Source: UBA4416 sp964541155 (lineage in GTDB: Bacteria > Bacteroidota > Bacteroidia > B-17B0 > Aurantibacillaceae). Taken from it: a DNA stretch of 64,000 nt. Shown piece after piece: positions 44,336 to 53,887 of this stretch. Under the pieces are notes generated by a model. It searched no databases and was not told where the DNA came from. It was given only the letters and a program-made list of their open reading frames with translations. The stretch spans positions 1 to 64,000 of the forward strand of contig CAZIPC010000007.1 of assembly GCA_964541155.1 (NCBI GenBank), in the 5' to 3' direction. A program made the position numbers and the translations under genes. Numbering within the stretch: the first letter of the stretch is position 1; the number at the start of each line of letters is the position of its first letter.

Positions 44336-46105
44336 TTATTTTTTCTTTTTTCTTTTATTCCAGTAATTATAGCCAAATGCTAGTAAGGCAATAATTGCTA
44401 CAGGTATTTTCCAAGATACTAAGCCATTTTCACCAACATAACACATAAAGCGTTCCCATCTAAATTTCCCTTCTTTAGAATTTTTGGTTAAAGAACTTAA
44501 AATAGAAGCTCCAGTAATAGGATTGTTTTTTTGGTCTTTCATACTGAACCAAACAAATACTGGTCTTCCAACAATATGATCAAATGGAACAACACCCCAA
44601 CTTCGGCTATCTGCAGAGTTATGACGATTGTCTCCCATCATCCAATAATAACCTTGTTTAAAAGTGTAAGATGTAATTGGTTTACCATCATACAATACTT
44701 GAGCGCCAGATTTTGTAATTTGATGTATCCCGTTATCATATGTGCTTAATATTTTTTCGTATAAACAAATATTGCTAGTATCTATTTTAATTGTCATTCC
44801 TGCAGATGGTAAAATTATTGGTCCAAAGTTATCGTTATTCCAAGCATAGCTTTTATTATGAGGGAAGATACGAGGATCTCTAATTCCTTTTGCTTTTATC
44901 TCTTTGTTAACAGATATGACACCTGCTAATTGTTTTATTTGATTTGCAATATCAACAGGCATGTTGATATTATAGTAGGCTGTATCATTTTTACTTAAAC
45001 TATCAATTTTAGAGGCTTCTGTGACATAAATATCAAATTGTTCTAATAACTCATAGTTTGATAAAACGATTTCTCTTGTTTTACTTTGAGTGTTTTCGCC
45101 AAACAAATTTCCTTTAGTTTTAACGATATAATGGTGTTGTGCATGCTCAGGCATGTTTTGTTTTTTATCATTTATAAAAATTTCTCCATCTTTTATTTCT
45201 AATTTGTCACCAGCAATTGCTACACATCGTTTTACGTAATGTTCTCGTTTATCAACTGGTCTTCCTGTTATGGCTCCAAATGGCTTGTCGGAGCTATTTA
45301 TATAATTCCAAGCTTGTTGTTGATAGGTATCATCTGTATTTTTTCCTCCATCATCCTGCTTAATACTTGAGGCAATTTCTCTTACTAATTGATAGTAACT
45401 CATGTTTTGCATGCCTAATGCCACTGTATCTCCGTCTGGATAATTGAATACAATGATTTCGCCATTTTTTGGTTTTGAGTATCCAGGTAATCTTAAATAA
45501 GGAATTTTTATCCATTCTAAATAAGATTTAGTATTTTCTGAAAATGGTAATGTGTGATGTGCAAACGGAAAAGCTATTGGTGTTTGGGGAACTTTTGCTC
45601 CATAACATACCTTGTTTACAAATAAAAAGTCCCCCACCATTAAAGATTTTTCTAATGATGAAGTTGGAATTGTAAATGCTTCTAAAAAAAATCCTCTAAT
45701 GATAGATGCCGCAACTACTGCAAATATAATAGGGTCTGCCCAATTTTTAATAAAGGATGATTCGGTTTTAATATCTGTTACACCAAAAAACTTAATTTCT
45801 TTATTAAATCCTAGGTAGGCAAAATACAAATAAGGCATTAATGTGGCAGTAATTAAATCATTAGTCATTCGTTTTTTAAATGCTCTAGCCAAATGAAAAC
45901 CATATACGCCAAACATAATTAAATTAACACCTGGAACAATCATTATAAATGCCCACCATTTTGGTCGATTAATAATTGTGCCAACTATCCAAAAATTATA
46001 GATAGGTATTAAGGCTTTCCAGCCTGGTAATCCAGCTTTTTCAAATATTTTATATAAACCTATAAATGAAATTAAAACCAGTATTAAAAAAATAATATTT
46101 CCCAT
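44336..46105 (-). CDS. lepB: Signal peptidase I, extended form
   Basis: 589 residues, much longer than the 324 of E. coli. The first 105 residues form several membrane helices of the DUF5684 kind (GWKALIPIYNFWIVG, WWAFIMIVPGVNLIMFGVYG). The peptidase domain has Ser150 (IPTSSLEKSLMVGD) and Lys292 (HYVKRCVAIAGD), the Ser/Lys dyad, with a conserved GDNRHNSADSRSWG at the end and a last helix. Inserts of about 60 residues before the Lys and 150 after it interrupt the catalytic fold. It removes signal peptides of exported proteins. Conserved order in Bacteroidota: parA, parB, DUF5683, dapB, lepB. Confidence 0.95.
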   Translation of the reverse strand: MGNIIFLILVLISFIGLYKIFEKAGLPGWKALIPIYNFWIVGTIINRPKWWAFIMIVPGVNLIMFGVYGFHLARAFKKRMTNDLITATLMPYLYFAYLGFNKEIKFFGVTDIKTESSFIKNWADPIIFAVVAASIIRGFFLEAFTIPTSSLEKSLMVGDFLFVNKVCYGAKVPQTPIAFPFAHHTLPFSENTKSYLEWIKIPYLRLPGYSKPKNGEIIVFNYPDGDTVALGMQNMSYYQLVREIASSIKQDDGGKNTDDTYQQQAWNYINSSDKPFGAITGRPVDKREHYVKRCVAIAGDKLEIKDGEIFINDKKQNMPEHAQHHYIVKTKGNLFGENTQSKTREIVLSNYELLEQFDIYVTEASKIDSLSKNDTAYYNINMPVDIANQIKQLAGVISVNKEIKAKGIRDPRIFPHNKSYAWNNDNFGPIILPSAGMTIKIDTSNICLYEKILSTYDNGIHQITKSGAQVLYDGKPITSYTFKQGYYWMMGDNRHNSADSRSWGVVPFDHIVGRPVFVWFSMKDQKNNPITGASILSSLTKNSKEGKFRWERFMCYVGENGLVSWKIPVAIIALLAFGYNYWNKRKKKK

Positions 46106-46140
46106 ATTGTTGTATTCTATATTTTAAATTTTTTTGTCAA

Positions 46141-46848
46141 TTAAATTAAATCATTCATTGTAAATATACCTTTTTTACCTTTAAGAAATTCGGCAGCAAT
46201 TACAGCTCCTAAAGCAAATCCTTTTCTATTGTGAGCTTTATGCATAATTTCAATATCATCTATTGTAGAAGTATATTTAACAATGTGAGTACCTGGCACT
46301 TCTCCTTCTCTTACATCTTTAATAAATAATGTTTCAGCTTTTCTATCATTAATACTCCAGTTTTTTTTGCGTTCAATTTTTTCAATTATCTGGTTAGCTA
46401 ATGAAATAGCTGTTCCACTGGGTTTATCCATCTTATGAATATGATGAATTTCTTCCATCTCAATATCATATGAATGGTATTTATTCATTAATTCAGCTAA
46501 ATAGGTATTTACTTTAAAAAATAAGTTAACTCCTAAACTAAAATTAGTTGCATGAAACAAAGTGCCATTTTTTTTTACACATTCATTTTCAATTTCTTTA
46601 AAAGAATCATACCAGCCTGTTGTGCCTATAACTATAGGTATATTTACATCAAGACATTTGATAATATTTGATATTACACTGTGTGGTGTACTAAATTCAA
46701 TTGCTACGTCGGCTTTTAGTAAATCTTCTTGAGATAAAGTTGATGCATTTTCTTTATCAACTTTTAAAACAATTGTATGACCTCTTTGTATGGCAATAGA
46801 TTCTATCTCTTTACCCATTTTACCATATCCTAATAAGCAAATGTTCAT
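46141..46848 (-). CDS. dapB: 4-hydroxy-tetrahydrodipicolinate reductase
   Basis: 235 residues, shorter than E. coli DapB (273). NAD(P)-binding loop GYGKMGKEIES at the N terminus; VIGTTGW and FHATNFSLGVNLFFKV; and the catalytic signature MEEIHHIHKMDKPSGTAISLA with His-His and Lys. It reduces HTPA to tetrahydrodipicolinate, two steps before DapD (7461). It starts one base after the DUF5683 stop codon and leads to lepB. Confidence 0.96.
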   Translation of the reverse strand: MNICLLGYGKMGKEIESIAIQRGHTIVLKVDKENASTLSQEDLLKADVAIEFSTPHSVISNIIKCLDVNIPIVIGTTGWYDSFKEIENECVKKNGTLFHATNFSLGVNLFFKVNTYLAELMNKYHSYDIEMEEIHHIHKMDKPSGTAISLANQIIEKIERKKNWSINDRKAETLFIKDVREGEVPGTHIVKYTSTIDDIEIMHKAHNRKGFALGAVIAAEFLKGKKGIFTMNDLI

Positions 46849-46849
46849 A

Positions 46850-47434
46850 TTATTTAAACTTTAATTTTAAAGTTAATCCTGTTTGTAGGGTGTTATTATA
46901 ATCAATATTCGAATAAGGGTTAAGTTGTAAGCTTAAATCGTCGCTTACATCAAATGTTTTCAAATGTGCGTCAACATTTGCATCAATAATATTTAATAAA
47001 TAAACAAAAGCTCCAGCCATAATTGCCATATCTCTATACTTTCTATAGTATCGTTTTTGAGTAATGAGTTGCTCACTTGTATAGGAGGTTGAATTGGTTG
47101 TATTTATATCATTGTCGTAAATAGCTCTTAAATTATTACTGTAATACATGTATTTTTTTTGATTATTAATTCCCCAATAAACAATTCCACCAATAGCTGC
47201 ATATATAATAGGAGGTTTCCAATATTTGTGATTGTATATTTGCCCTAATCCCGGAAAACAAGCACTCTTTATAGTTGCTTTTCTGGCACTATTATATATT
47301 GCTTTTTTTGTGGCTTGATTAGCCAAAATGGAATCTTTAATAGTTACATGTTGTAAAGAATCTACTGATTGTGCTTGAGCAAAAATGCTGAAACAAATAC
47401 ACGATACTATTAAATATGAGAATAAAAATTTCAC
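46850..47434 (-). CDS. DUF5683 membrane-associated protein
   Basis: About 194 residues from the GTG at 47434, which gives a signal peptide (KFLFSYLIVSCICFSIFAQAQ); an in-frame GTG at 47452 lies inside a hairpin and adds six residues. The DUF5683 core is IKSACFPGLGQIYNHKYWKPPIIYAAIGGIVYWGI, with further membrane segments near residues 95-115 and 140-160. The function is unknown. It is always found between parB and dapB in this phylum as far as I recall, which suggests an envelope role coupled to growth but does not prove it. Confidence 0.8.
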   Translation of the reverse strand: MKFLFSYLIVSCICFSIFAQAQSVDSLQHVTIKDSILANQATKKAIYNSARKATIKSACFPGLGQIYNHKYWKPPIIYAAIGGIVYWGINNQKKYMYYSNNLRAIYDNDINTTNSTSYTSEQLITQKRYYRKYRDMAIMAGAFVYLLNIIDANVDAHLKTFDVSDDLSLQLNPYSNIDYNNTLQTGLTLKLKFK

Positions 47435-47447
47435 CCAATCAAATATA

Positions 47448-47483
47448 ATCACAAGATATAACTTATAGCTTATATCTTGTGAT
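47448..47483 (-). terminator. Hairpin between parB and DUF5683
   Basis: ATCACAAGATATA and TATATCTTGTGAT form a 13-base-pair stem around a ten-base loop. It lacks a following T-run, so an RNA processing or attenuation role is as likely as full termination. Confidence 0.45.
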
Positions 47484-47493
47484 TTAAGCTTAG

Positions 47494-48390
47494 TTAATTT
47501 ATGTCAAAAAATGATAGGATGTGTTCTAATTCAGTGTCATTACTAAAATTTAACGAAATACTACCGGCGCCTTTTGCATTTCTTTTAAAGTCAAAAGACT
47601 GATTAAATATTTTCTCTAATTTTTTTGTGATTTGTTTGTCTTCAATACTTAAAGGTTTTTCTACACGAGATGTTTTAGGTTTAAATTGTAATTTTTCTCC
47701 TCGCGCTAATTCTTCTACTTGGCGAACTGATAATTCGTTTTCAACTGCCATCGCAAAAATAGCTAGTTGTTTATCTTCATTCTCTATGCTTAATAATGCG
47801 CGAGCGTGTCCCATCGAAATATCCCTGTCTCTTACTGCTTTTTGTATAACAGCTGGTAGTTTTAATAAGCGTAAAAAATTGGTAACCGTACTACGTTGTT
47901 TATTTACTTTTTCGCTCAATTGTTCTTGTGTAATATTGCATTCATCTATTAAACGTTTGTAACTTAAAGAAACTTCTATAGGGTCTAAATCTTCACGTTG
48001 AATGTTTTCGATTAATCCCATTTCAAGCATAGCCTGGTCATTTGCTACCCTAATGTACGCTGGTATTTCGGTAATTTCTGCTAATTGAGATGCTCTAAAT
48101 CTTCGTTCGCCAGAGATTAGTTGGTATTTATCATAACCTAATTTTCTTACAGTAATAGGTTGTATAATACCATGCTGTTTTATTGATTCTGATAATTCTT
48201 GTAAAGCAATTTCTTCAAAATTAGTACGAGGTTGAAACGGGTTAGTTTCAATATCCTTTATTTTTATTATAGCTATAGAACCAACAACAGGAGTGCTATC
48301 GCCAGTTTGTTTTGTTGTGATATCTGTTTTAGCATTTTCTAGTAGTGCACTTAATCCTCTTCCTAATGCTTGTTTTTTATTATTACTCAT
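47494..48390 (-). CDS. parB: Chromosome partitioning protein ParB
   Basis: 298 residues. N-terminal LGRGLSALLENA, the ParB-family start that touches ParA; NPFQPRTNFEEIALQELSESIKQHG and the CTP-binding GERRFRASQLAEI; a helix-turn-helix region ITQEQLSEKVNKQRSTVTNFLRLLKLP; and a C-terminal dimer domain. It binds parS, spreads as a CTP-gated clamp and directs segregation with ParA. It starts ten bases after parA. No good parS match was found here (one weak partial match at 52780, inside a coding region). Confidence 0.96.
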   Translation of the reverse strand: MSNNKKQALGRGLSALLENAKTDITTKQTGDSTPVVGSIAIIKIKDIETNPFQPRTNFEEIALQELSESIKQHGIIQPITVRKLGYDKYQLISGERRFRASQLAEITEIPAYIRVANDQAMLEMGLIENIQREDLDPIEVSLSYKRLIDECNITQEQLSEKVNKQRSTVTNFLRLLKLPAVIQKAVRDRDISMGHARALLSIENEDKQLAIFAMAVENELSVRQVEELARGEKLQFKPKTSRVEKPLSIEDKQITKKLEKIFNQSFDFKRNAKGAGSISLNFSNDTELEHILSFFDIN

Positions 48391-48400
48391 TTTATTAAAA

Positions 48401-49234
48401 TTATCCTTCGTTAAATTCTGATTCTTCTTGTGTAAATGTTATTGTTCTATTTTCATCGCTAATTTTTGTTAATCCATTACGTTGTAAAATTTCGCGAGCT
48501 AAGTTTAAATAATTAACAGATCCTTTTCCTACAGCATCATGCATTATAATTGTTTTGCCATGACTTGGAGCTTCTGCTAGTTTTGTATTGCGCTGAACAA
48601 TTGTATTAAATACCATATTTTGGAAATGCATTTTAACTTCTTCAACTACTTGATTTGCTAGTTTTAAGCGTGGATCATACATAGTTAATAAAACGCCTTC
48701 TATATCTAATTCTGTGTTGATGTGTGCTTGTACTAATTTTATAGTTTGTAATAATTTTCCCATTCCCTCTAAGGCGAAGTATTCACATTGTACAGGTATA
48801 ATAACACTGTCAGATGCTGCTAAAGAGTTTATAACTGTTAATCCTAATGAAGGGCAGCAGTCAATAATAATAAAATCATAATCATCTTTTATTTTAGATA
48901 ATGCTGCTTTCATCATATAATCTCTGTTTGGAAGATTTACAATTTCGAGTTCTATAGCAACTAGATCAGTATTAGTTGGTAATAGGTATAAGTTTGGAGT
49001 TTCTGTTTCTAAAATAACCTCTTTTGGATGCTTACTGTCAATTATACACTCATATAATCCAGATTTTACATCTTTTGGCTCTATACCAACTCCAGATGTA
49101 GCATTTGCTTGAGGGTCTGCATCTACTAATAACGTTTTATATTCTAAAACGGCTAATGAGGCAGCTAAATTAATTGCTGATGTTGTTTTACCAACTCCAC
49201 CTTTTTGATTTGCTATTGCTATTATTTTTCCCAT
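48401..49234 (-). CDS. parA: Chromosome partitioning ATPase ParA/Soj
   Basis: 277 residues. Deviant Walker A NQKGGVGKTTSAINLAA (Lys11 to Thr17), Walker B DYDFIIIDCCPSLG, and AEAPSHGKTIIMHDA, with no N-terminal helix-turn-helix, as in chromosomal Soj. It uses ATP binding to coat DNA and pull ParB-parS complexes apart. It lies four bases after the UPF0173 hydrolase stop, so that gene heads the operon. Confidence 0.96.
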   Translation of the reverse strand: MGKIIAIANQKGGVGKTTSAINLAASLAVLEYKTLLVDADPQANATSGVGIEPKDVKSGLYECIIDSKHPKEVILETETPNLYLLPTNTDLVAIELEIVNLPNRDYMMKAALSKIKDDYDFIIIDCCPSLGLTVINSLAASDSVIIPVQCEYFALEGMGKLLQTIKLVQAHINTELDIEGVLLTMYDPRLKLANQVVEEVKMHFQNMVFNTIVQRNTKLAEAPSHGKTIIMHDAVGKGSVNYLNLAREILQRNGLTKISDENRTITFTQEESEFNEG

Positions 49235-49238
49235 GTTA

Positions 49239-49922
49239 TTATTTAATGATAGTTTCTCCTATTTCTAGAAGGGTTAATTTTTTTCCTTGTATACTAAATT
49301 TATGAGTAGCTTCCTGTTTATCAATTTTTATATAGCCAAAAGTATCGTAATGCATTCCTATAATGTCAGAACAGTTGATGAAATCTTTACTACAAATAAT
49401 AGCATTATCTATTCCCATTGTAAAGTTATCTCCAATGGGTAAAAAGGCAAAATCAATTTTACGATAGTTGCCTATTAATTTCATGTCATATGTTAGTGCG
49501 GTATCTCCAGCATAATAAAAGTTTTTATCATTACTTTCTATTACAAATCCCATAGGATTACCCCCATAAGTACCATCTGGCAAGCTGCTGCTATGCTCAG
49601 CTTTAACACATTTTACGGATCCGAAATCAAAAACTTTTTTTCCTCCTGTATTCATCGGATGAGTATTTTTAATTCCTTTTTGCTTTATCCAATCAATAAT
49701 TTCCCAATTTGCAATAACTAAAGCGTTGGTGTTTTGTGCTATTGATATTGCATCCGCAATATGATCTTCATGGCCGTGAGAAATTAAAATATAATCAGCT
49801 TTTATGGTTTTAATATCAATATCTTTTGCTAATTCGTTTGGAGAAATAAATGGATCAAACAATAAGTGTTTACCATTGATTTCAATACCAAAACAAGAAT
49901 GACCGTAATATGTTATATTCAT
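49239..49922 (-). CDS. UPF0173 metallo-beta-lactamase-fold hydrolase
   Basis: 227 residues. MBL-fold metal motif SHGHEDHIADA (HxHxDH), GHSCFGIEINGK at the N terminus, AGDTALTYDM with the later Asp ligand, and GMHYDTFG with the last His. The family is called UPF0173/YtkL-like; the natural substrate is not established. It is cytoplasmic, without a signal peptide, and is first in the parA-parB run, perhaps by chance of operon structure. Confidence 0.9.
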   Translation of the reverse strand: MNITYYGHSCFGIEINGKHLLFDPFISPNELAKDIDIKTIKADYILISHGHEDHIADAISIAQNTNALVIANWEIIDWIKQKGIKNTHPMNTGGKKVFDFGSVKCVKAEHSSSLPDGTYGGNPMGFVIESNDKNFYYAGDTALTYDMKLIGNYRKIDFAFLPIGDNFTMGIDNAIICSKDFINCSDIIGMHYDTFGYIKIDKQEATHKFSIQGKKLTLLEIGETIIK

Positions 49923-50041
49923 CGTAAAAAATCAAAAATCTCACAAAATTGTATTCAGTAAATTTAAACTATTTAAGGGTTTTATGTGTTTTTAGTTTTT
50001 AACACTTAAATTCATAACTTCATAAAAATGTTAATAATATA

Positions 50042-50569
50042 ATGGGTTCAGTCACAATCATATCAGCTACTAATAGATTAGACAGTAATACAGAAAAAGT
50101 TGCAAATTATTATGCTTCTGCTTTACAAAAAAAAGGAATTATTACTAATCTGTTTAGTTTAAAAAATCTACCTGCTACTATTTTACATACTGATTTATAC
50201 AGCCAACGTTCGATTGATTTTCAAAAAATTATTGACACCTATGTAATGAATCAAACAAAATTTATTTTTGTAGTACCCGAGTATAATGGCAGTTTTCCAG
50301 GCATTTTGAAAGTATTTTTAGATGCCGTTCCTCCAAAAGCATGGGCAGAAAATAAAGCATGTTTAGTAGGTATATCTACTGGTAGAGCTGGAAATTTGAG
50401 AGGAATGGAACATTTAACCAATATTTTAAATTATCTAAAAGTTAATGTGTATCATAATAAATTGCCAATCAGTAAAGTAGATACTTTATTGGATAATAAT
50501 GGTAATTTGATTGATTTAGACACGTTAAATGTGATAAACATGCAGTTAGAAGGTTTTTTAACTTTTTAA
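50042..50569 (+). CDS. NADPH-dependent FMN reductase family protein
   Basis: 175 residues with the flavodoxin-like fold: TIISATNRLDSNTEKVANYY (first FMN loop), FVVPEYNGSFPGILKVFLDAVP (conserved PEYNGS-PG-LK) and ACLVGISTGRAGN. Members reduce FMN, azo compounds or quinones with NAD(P)H. No substrate can be assigned. It converges with rnhA across 11 bases. Confidence 0.88.
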   Translation: MGSVTIISATNRLDSNTEKVANYYASALQKKGIITNLFSLKNLPATILHTDLYSQRSIDFQKIIDTYVMNQTKFIFVVPEYNGSFPGILKVFLDAVPPKAWAENKACLVGISTGRAGNLRGMEHLTNILNYLKVNVYHNKLPISKVDTLLDNNGNLIDLDTLNVINMQLEGFLTF

Positions 50570-50580
50570 AATTAAATCAT

Positions 50581-51048
50581 TTACTTTTTAGAAAGTTCAT
50601 AACCTTCATCAATTAATAAGTGTTTGCTTTTGCTTGCTGCTACGGCCAATTCATCACATCTGTTATTCTCCTTGTTAGATGCATGCCCTTTTACCCAAAT
50701 AAATTTTATAGTATGTTTTTTAGCAATTTCTAGAAAGCGTTTCCATAAATCTGGATTTGCTTTATCCTTAAATCCTTTTTTTTCCCATCCGTATACCCAT
50801 CCTAGGTTAATTGAATCTATTACATATTTAGAGTCAGAGTATACCACCACATCAGAGTTTTCTTTTTTTAAAGTCTCTAAAGCTATAATAATTGCAATTA
50901 ATTCCATTCTATTGTTGGTTGTTAATCTAAATCCATATGCTAGTTCTTTACGTTGTTCTTTGTATTTCAAAACAATTCCTAGGCCACCAGGACCAGGGTT
51001 TCCACTACAAGCCCCGTCCGTATATATCTCAATAATATTAGTATTCAT
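50581..51048 (-). CDS. rnhA: Ribonuclease HI
   Basis: 155 residues, the same length as E. coli RNase HI. The four catalytic acids are in place: Asp11 (IYTDGACSGNPGPGG), Glu49 (NNRMELIA), Asp72 (YSDSKYV) and Asp132 (RCDELA), with His122 (VKGHA) in the mobile loop. It degrades the RNA of RNA-DNA hybrids. It is a single gene. Confidence 0.97.
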   Translation of the reverse strand: MNTNIIEIYTDGACSGNPGPGGLGIVLKYKEQRKELAYGFRLTTNNRMELIAIIIALETLKKENSDVVVYSDSKYVIDSINLGWVYGWEKKGFKDKANPDLWKRFLEIAKKHTIKFIWVKGHASNKENNRCDELAVAASKSKHLLIDEGYELSKK

Positions 51049-51179
51049 TACTGCTCAAATATAAGTTTAATCAAACAAAAAATCGAAATTTGTTTAACTC
51101 ATTTTGACGAAAATAGTTTAAAAAATACGAACTAAATGCACAATTTTTAATATATTTAAAACCTATATCAAATCAAGCT

Positions 51180-52286
51180 ATGGCAAAGAAAACAGCTAAA
51201 AAAGAGAAAAGTATTTTTACAGAACCTTCATTACTATTTTTAAAAAACTATCTTAATAATCCTTCTCCAACAGGTTTTGAAAGTGAAGGGCAAAAAATGT
51301 GGTTAAATTATATTAAGCCATATATTGACGAACATTATGTGGATACTTATGGTACTGTAGTTGGTATTGTTAATCCTGAGGCCTCTTATAAAGTTGTGAT
51401 TGAAGCGCATGCAGATGAAATTTCTTGGTTTGTACATTATATTACAAAAGATGGATTTATTTATTTGCGTCGTAATGGTGGGAGTGATCATCAAATAGCA
51501 CCATCAAAACGTGTTAATATTCATACGCCAAAAGGAATTGTAAAAGCTATTTTTGGTTGGCCAGCAATTCATGTGCGCGATGCGTCAAGAGAAGAAGCGC
51601 CTAGTTTGAAAAATATTTTTTTAGATTTAGGATGTAAAAGTGATAAAGAAGTTGAAGAATTGGGTGTTCATGTTGGTTGCGTTGTTACTTATGAAGATGA
51701 GTTTATGCAGTTGAATAACCGCTACTTTGTAGGAAGAGCATTAGACAATAGAGTAGGAGGGTTTATGATTGCAGAAGTAGCACGTTTATTAAAGGAAAGT
51801 AAAACAAAATTACCATTTGGCTTATATATCGTAAATTCAGTGCAAGAAGAGGTAGGATTAAATGGAGCTACTATGATTGCTCATAAAATTAAGCCAAATG
51901 TTGCGATTATTACCGATGTTTGCCATGATACACAAACACCGATGATGAATAAAATTACAAGCGGAGATTTAGCATGTGGAAAAGGACCTGTTTTATCTTA
52001 TGGTCCAGCTGTTCAAAATAATTTGTTAAAATTGATTATTGATGCGGCTGTAAAGCATAAAATTAATTTTCAACGTCAAGCGGCAAGTCGAAGTACTGGT
52101 ACAGATACTGATGCTATTGCTTACAGTAATGATGGTGTGGCATCTGCTTTAATATCATTACCTTTACGATATATGCATACTACTGTAGAAAGTGTTCATA
52201 AAGGAGATGTTGAAGAGGTTATTAAACTAATTATAGCATCTTTAAAAATGATAAAAAATAATCATGATTTCAGATATATAAAATAA
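51180..52286 (+). CDS. M42 family metallopeptidase
   Basis: 368 residues. The binuclear metal ligands are visible: His78 (EAHADE), Asp189 (GRALDNRVGG), Glu223/Glu224 (VQEEVGLNGA), Asp246 (ITDVCH) and His333 (RYMHTTVE). This is the TET/glutamyl aminopeptidase family, a cytoplasmic peptidase that may form dodecamers and trim short peptides. A GH3 gene follows after 65 bases. Confidence 0.92.
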   Translation: MAKKTAKKEKSIFTEPSLLFLKNYLNNPSPTGFESEGQKMWLNYIKPYIDEHYVDTYGTVVGIVNPEASYKVVIEAHADEISWFVHYITKDGFIYLRRNGGSDHQIAPSKRVNIHTPKGIVKAIFGWPAIHVRDASREEAPSLKNIFLDLGCKSDKEVEELGVHVGCVVTYEDEFMQLNNRYFVGRALDNRVGGFMIAEVARLLKESKTKLPFGLYIVNSVQEEVGLNGATMIAHKIKPNVAIITDVCHDTQTPMMNKITSGDLACGKGPVLSYGPAVQNNLLKLIIDAAVKHKINFQRQAASRSTGTDTDAIAYSNDGVASALISLPLRYMHTTVESVHKGDVEEVIKLIIASLKMIKNNHDFRYIK

Positions 52287-52351
52287 TGAATGATTAGATA
52301 ATTAGATGATATATTTTATTTAATTACAATTCTAATTAATAAATTAATTAA

Positions 52352-53887
52352 ATGGCTATACTAGATTCTATATTAAAAGGTGCGGTTAAATTGGGAAATA
52401 AAATTCCAAAGAAAACAAATTATTATGTTCAGCAAACAAAGGTTTTAAAAAAACTTATGACTAAAGCAGAGCATACTGCATTTGGTGAGCATTTTCATTT
52501 TACTAAATTGTTACAACAAAAAAATCCTATTGATGGGTTTCAATCAACAGTAAAAATGTATGATTATAGCTCTATTTATAAAGAATGGTGGTACAGAGCT
52601 CATAAAGGAGAGCCTTATGTATGCTGGCCTAATCATATTAAATATTTTGCATTAAGCTCTGGCACGTCAGAAGCTGCCAGTAAATTTATACCAGTTACAA
52701 AAGAAATGTTAAAGGCTTTTAAGAGAGGAAGTGTAAGACAATTGGTAGCTCAGGCAAACTATGATTTTCCAAAAGAACATTTTTCACGTGGTATGTTGAT
52801 GATTGGTGGTAGTACGTTGTTGGATTTTAATGGCAGTCATTATAGTGGAGATTTAAGTGGTATTACAGCTGCTAATATTCCAATTTGGTTTCAACATTTC
52901 TATAAACCTGGAAAAAAAATATCTCAATACAAAGATTGGGAAACAAAATTAACAGAAATAGTAAAAAGTGCTAAGGATTGGGATATTGGTGTTATTGTGG
53001 GTGTTCCGGCATGGGTTCAAATATTGATGGAGAGAGTTATTGAATACTATAAAGTAGATAATATTCATGATGTTTGGCCAAATTTAAAAGTATATGTACA
53101 TGCAGGTGTTTCTATTGAACCCTATAGAAATAGTATAGCAAAGCTTACAGCATTTCCATTAATTTTTTCTGACACATATTTGGCATCAGAAGGATTAATA
53201 GCCTATCAGCAAAGACCAAATCCGCAACAAGGAATGAGAATGTTGCTGGATAATGGTATATTCTTTGAATTTGTTCCGTTTAATGAAGATAATTTTGATT
53301 CGGATGGAAATTTAAAAGCAGGAGCAACAGCTTTAACAATCAAAGATGTTGAATTAGGAAAAGATTATGCGTTATTACTTTCAACCTGTTCTGGAGCTTG
53401 GAGATATTTAATAGGAGATACTATACGTTTTGTGAATTTAGAATATGCTGAAATCGTTATAACTGGTCGAACTAAACATTATTTAAGTTTATGCGGAGAA
53501 CATCTTTCAGTTGAAAATATGAGTCGTGCAATTAAATTAACAGCTGATGATTTAAATATTGAGATTAATGAATTCGCAGTAGCAGGTATTCCGCATGGTT
53601 CTTTGTTTGCTCATCAATGGTTTGTTGGCTCTAATAAACTAGTGTCAGAAAATGATATTAAAGAAAGATTAGACTATCATTTAAAAGAACTAAATGATGA
53701 CTATCGTACTGAAAGAATAGCTGCCCTAAAAGATGTTTATGTAAATGTACTACCAGATAGTATATTTATAGATTTTATGGCGTCTAAAGGTAAATTAGGA
53801 TCGGCACATAAATTTCCCAGAGTGTTAAAAGGCAAGCTACTTGAGGAGTGGCAAAGTTTTATTTCTAATTATAAAAATACATTTTGA
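52352..53887 (+). CDS. GH3 auxin-responsive promoter family protein (acyl-adenylating enzyme)
   Basis: 511 residues. The family shares the fold of acyl-adenylate/thioester-forming enzymes; in plants GH3 joins amino acids to auxin or jasmonate. Seen here: a nucleotide loop SSGTSEAASKFIPVT, GSTLL..., YLASEGLIAY and GVPAWVQ, then the mid-domain ATP-binding LSTCSGAWRYLIGDTIRF. A bacterial substrate is unknown. The LysE gene overlaps its stop codon and seven further plus-strand genes follow closely, so it may start an operon reaching to 59521, though surface polysaccharide genes at the end may be unrelated. Confidence 0.88.
   Translation: MAILDSILKGAVKLGNKIPKKTNYYVQQTKVLKKLMTKAEHTAFGEHFHFTKLLQQKNPIDGFQSTVKMYDYSSIYKEWWYRAHKGEPYVCWPNHIKYFALSSGTSEAASKFIPVTKEMLKAFKRGSVRQLVAQANYDFPKEHFSRGMLMIGGSTLLDFNGSHYSGDLSGITAANIPIWFQHFYKPGKKISQYKDWETKLTEIVKSAKDWDIGVIVGVPAWVQILMERVIEYYKVDNIHDVWPNLKVYVHAGVSIEPYRNSIAKLTAFPLIFSDTYLASEGLIAYQQRPNPQQGMRMLLDNGIFFEFVPFNEDNFDSDGNLKAGATALTIKDVELGKDYALLLSTCSGAWRYLIGDTIRFVNLEYAEIVITGRTKHYLSLCGEHLSVENMSRAIKLTADDLNIEINEFAVAGIPHGSLFAHQWFVGSNKLVSENDIKERLDYHLKELNDDYRTERIAALKDVYVNVLPDSIFIDFMASKGKLGSAHKFPRVLKGKLLEEWQSFISNYKNTF

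Noticed and set aside
50624..51064. A 146-codon plus-strand frame opposite rnhA
   Set aside because: All four catalytic acids of RNase HI lie in the minus-strand gene; the plus-strand translation shows no family features.
52780..52795. A partial parS-like string (TTTTTCACGTGGTATG) a few kb from parAB
   Set aside because: It shares the left half and centre of the parS palindrome but its right half does not pair; it sits inside the GH3 coding region and matches only about 11 of 16 positions.
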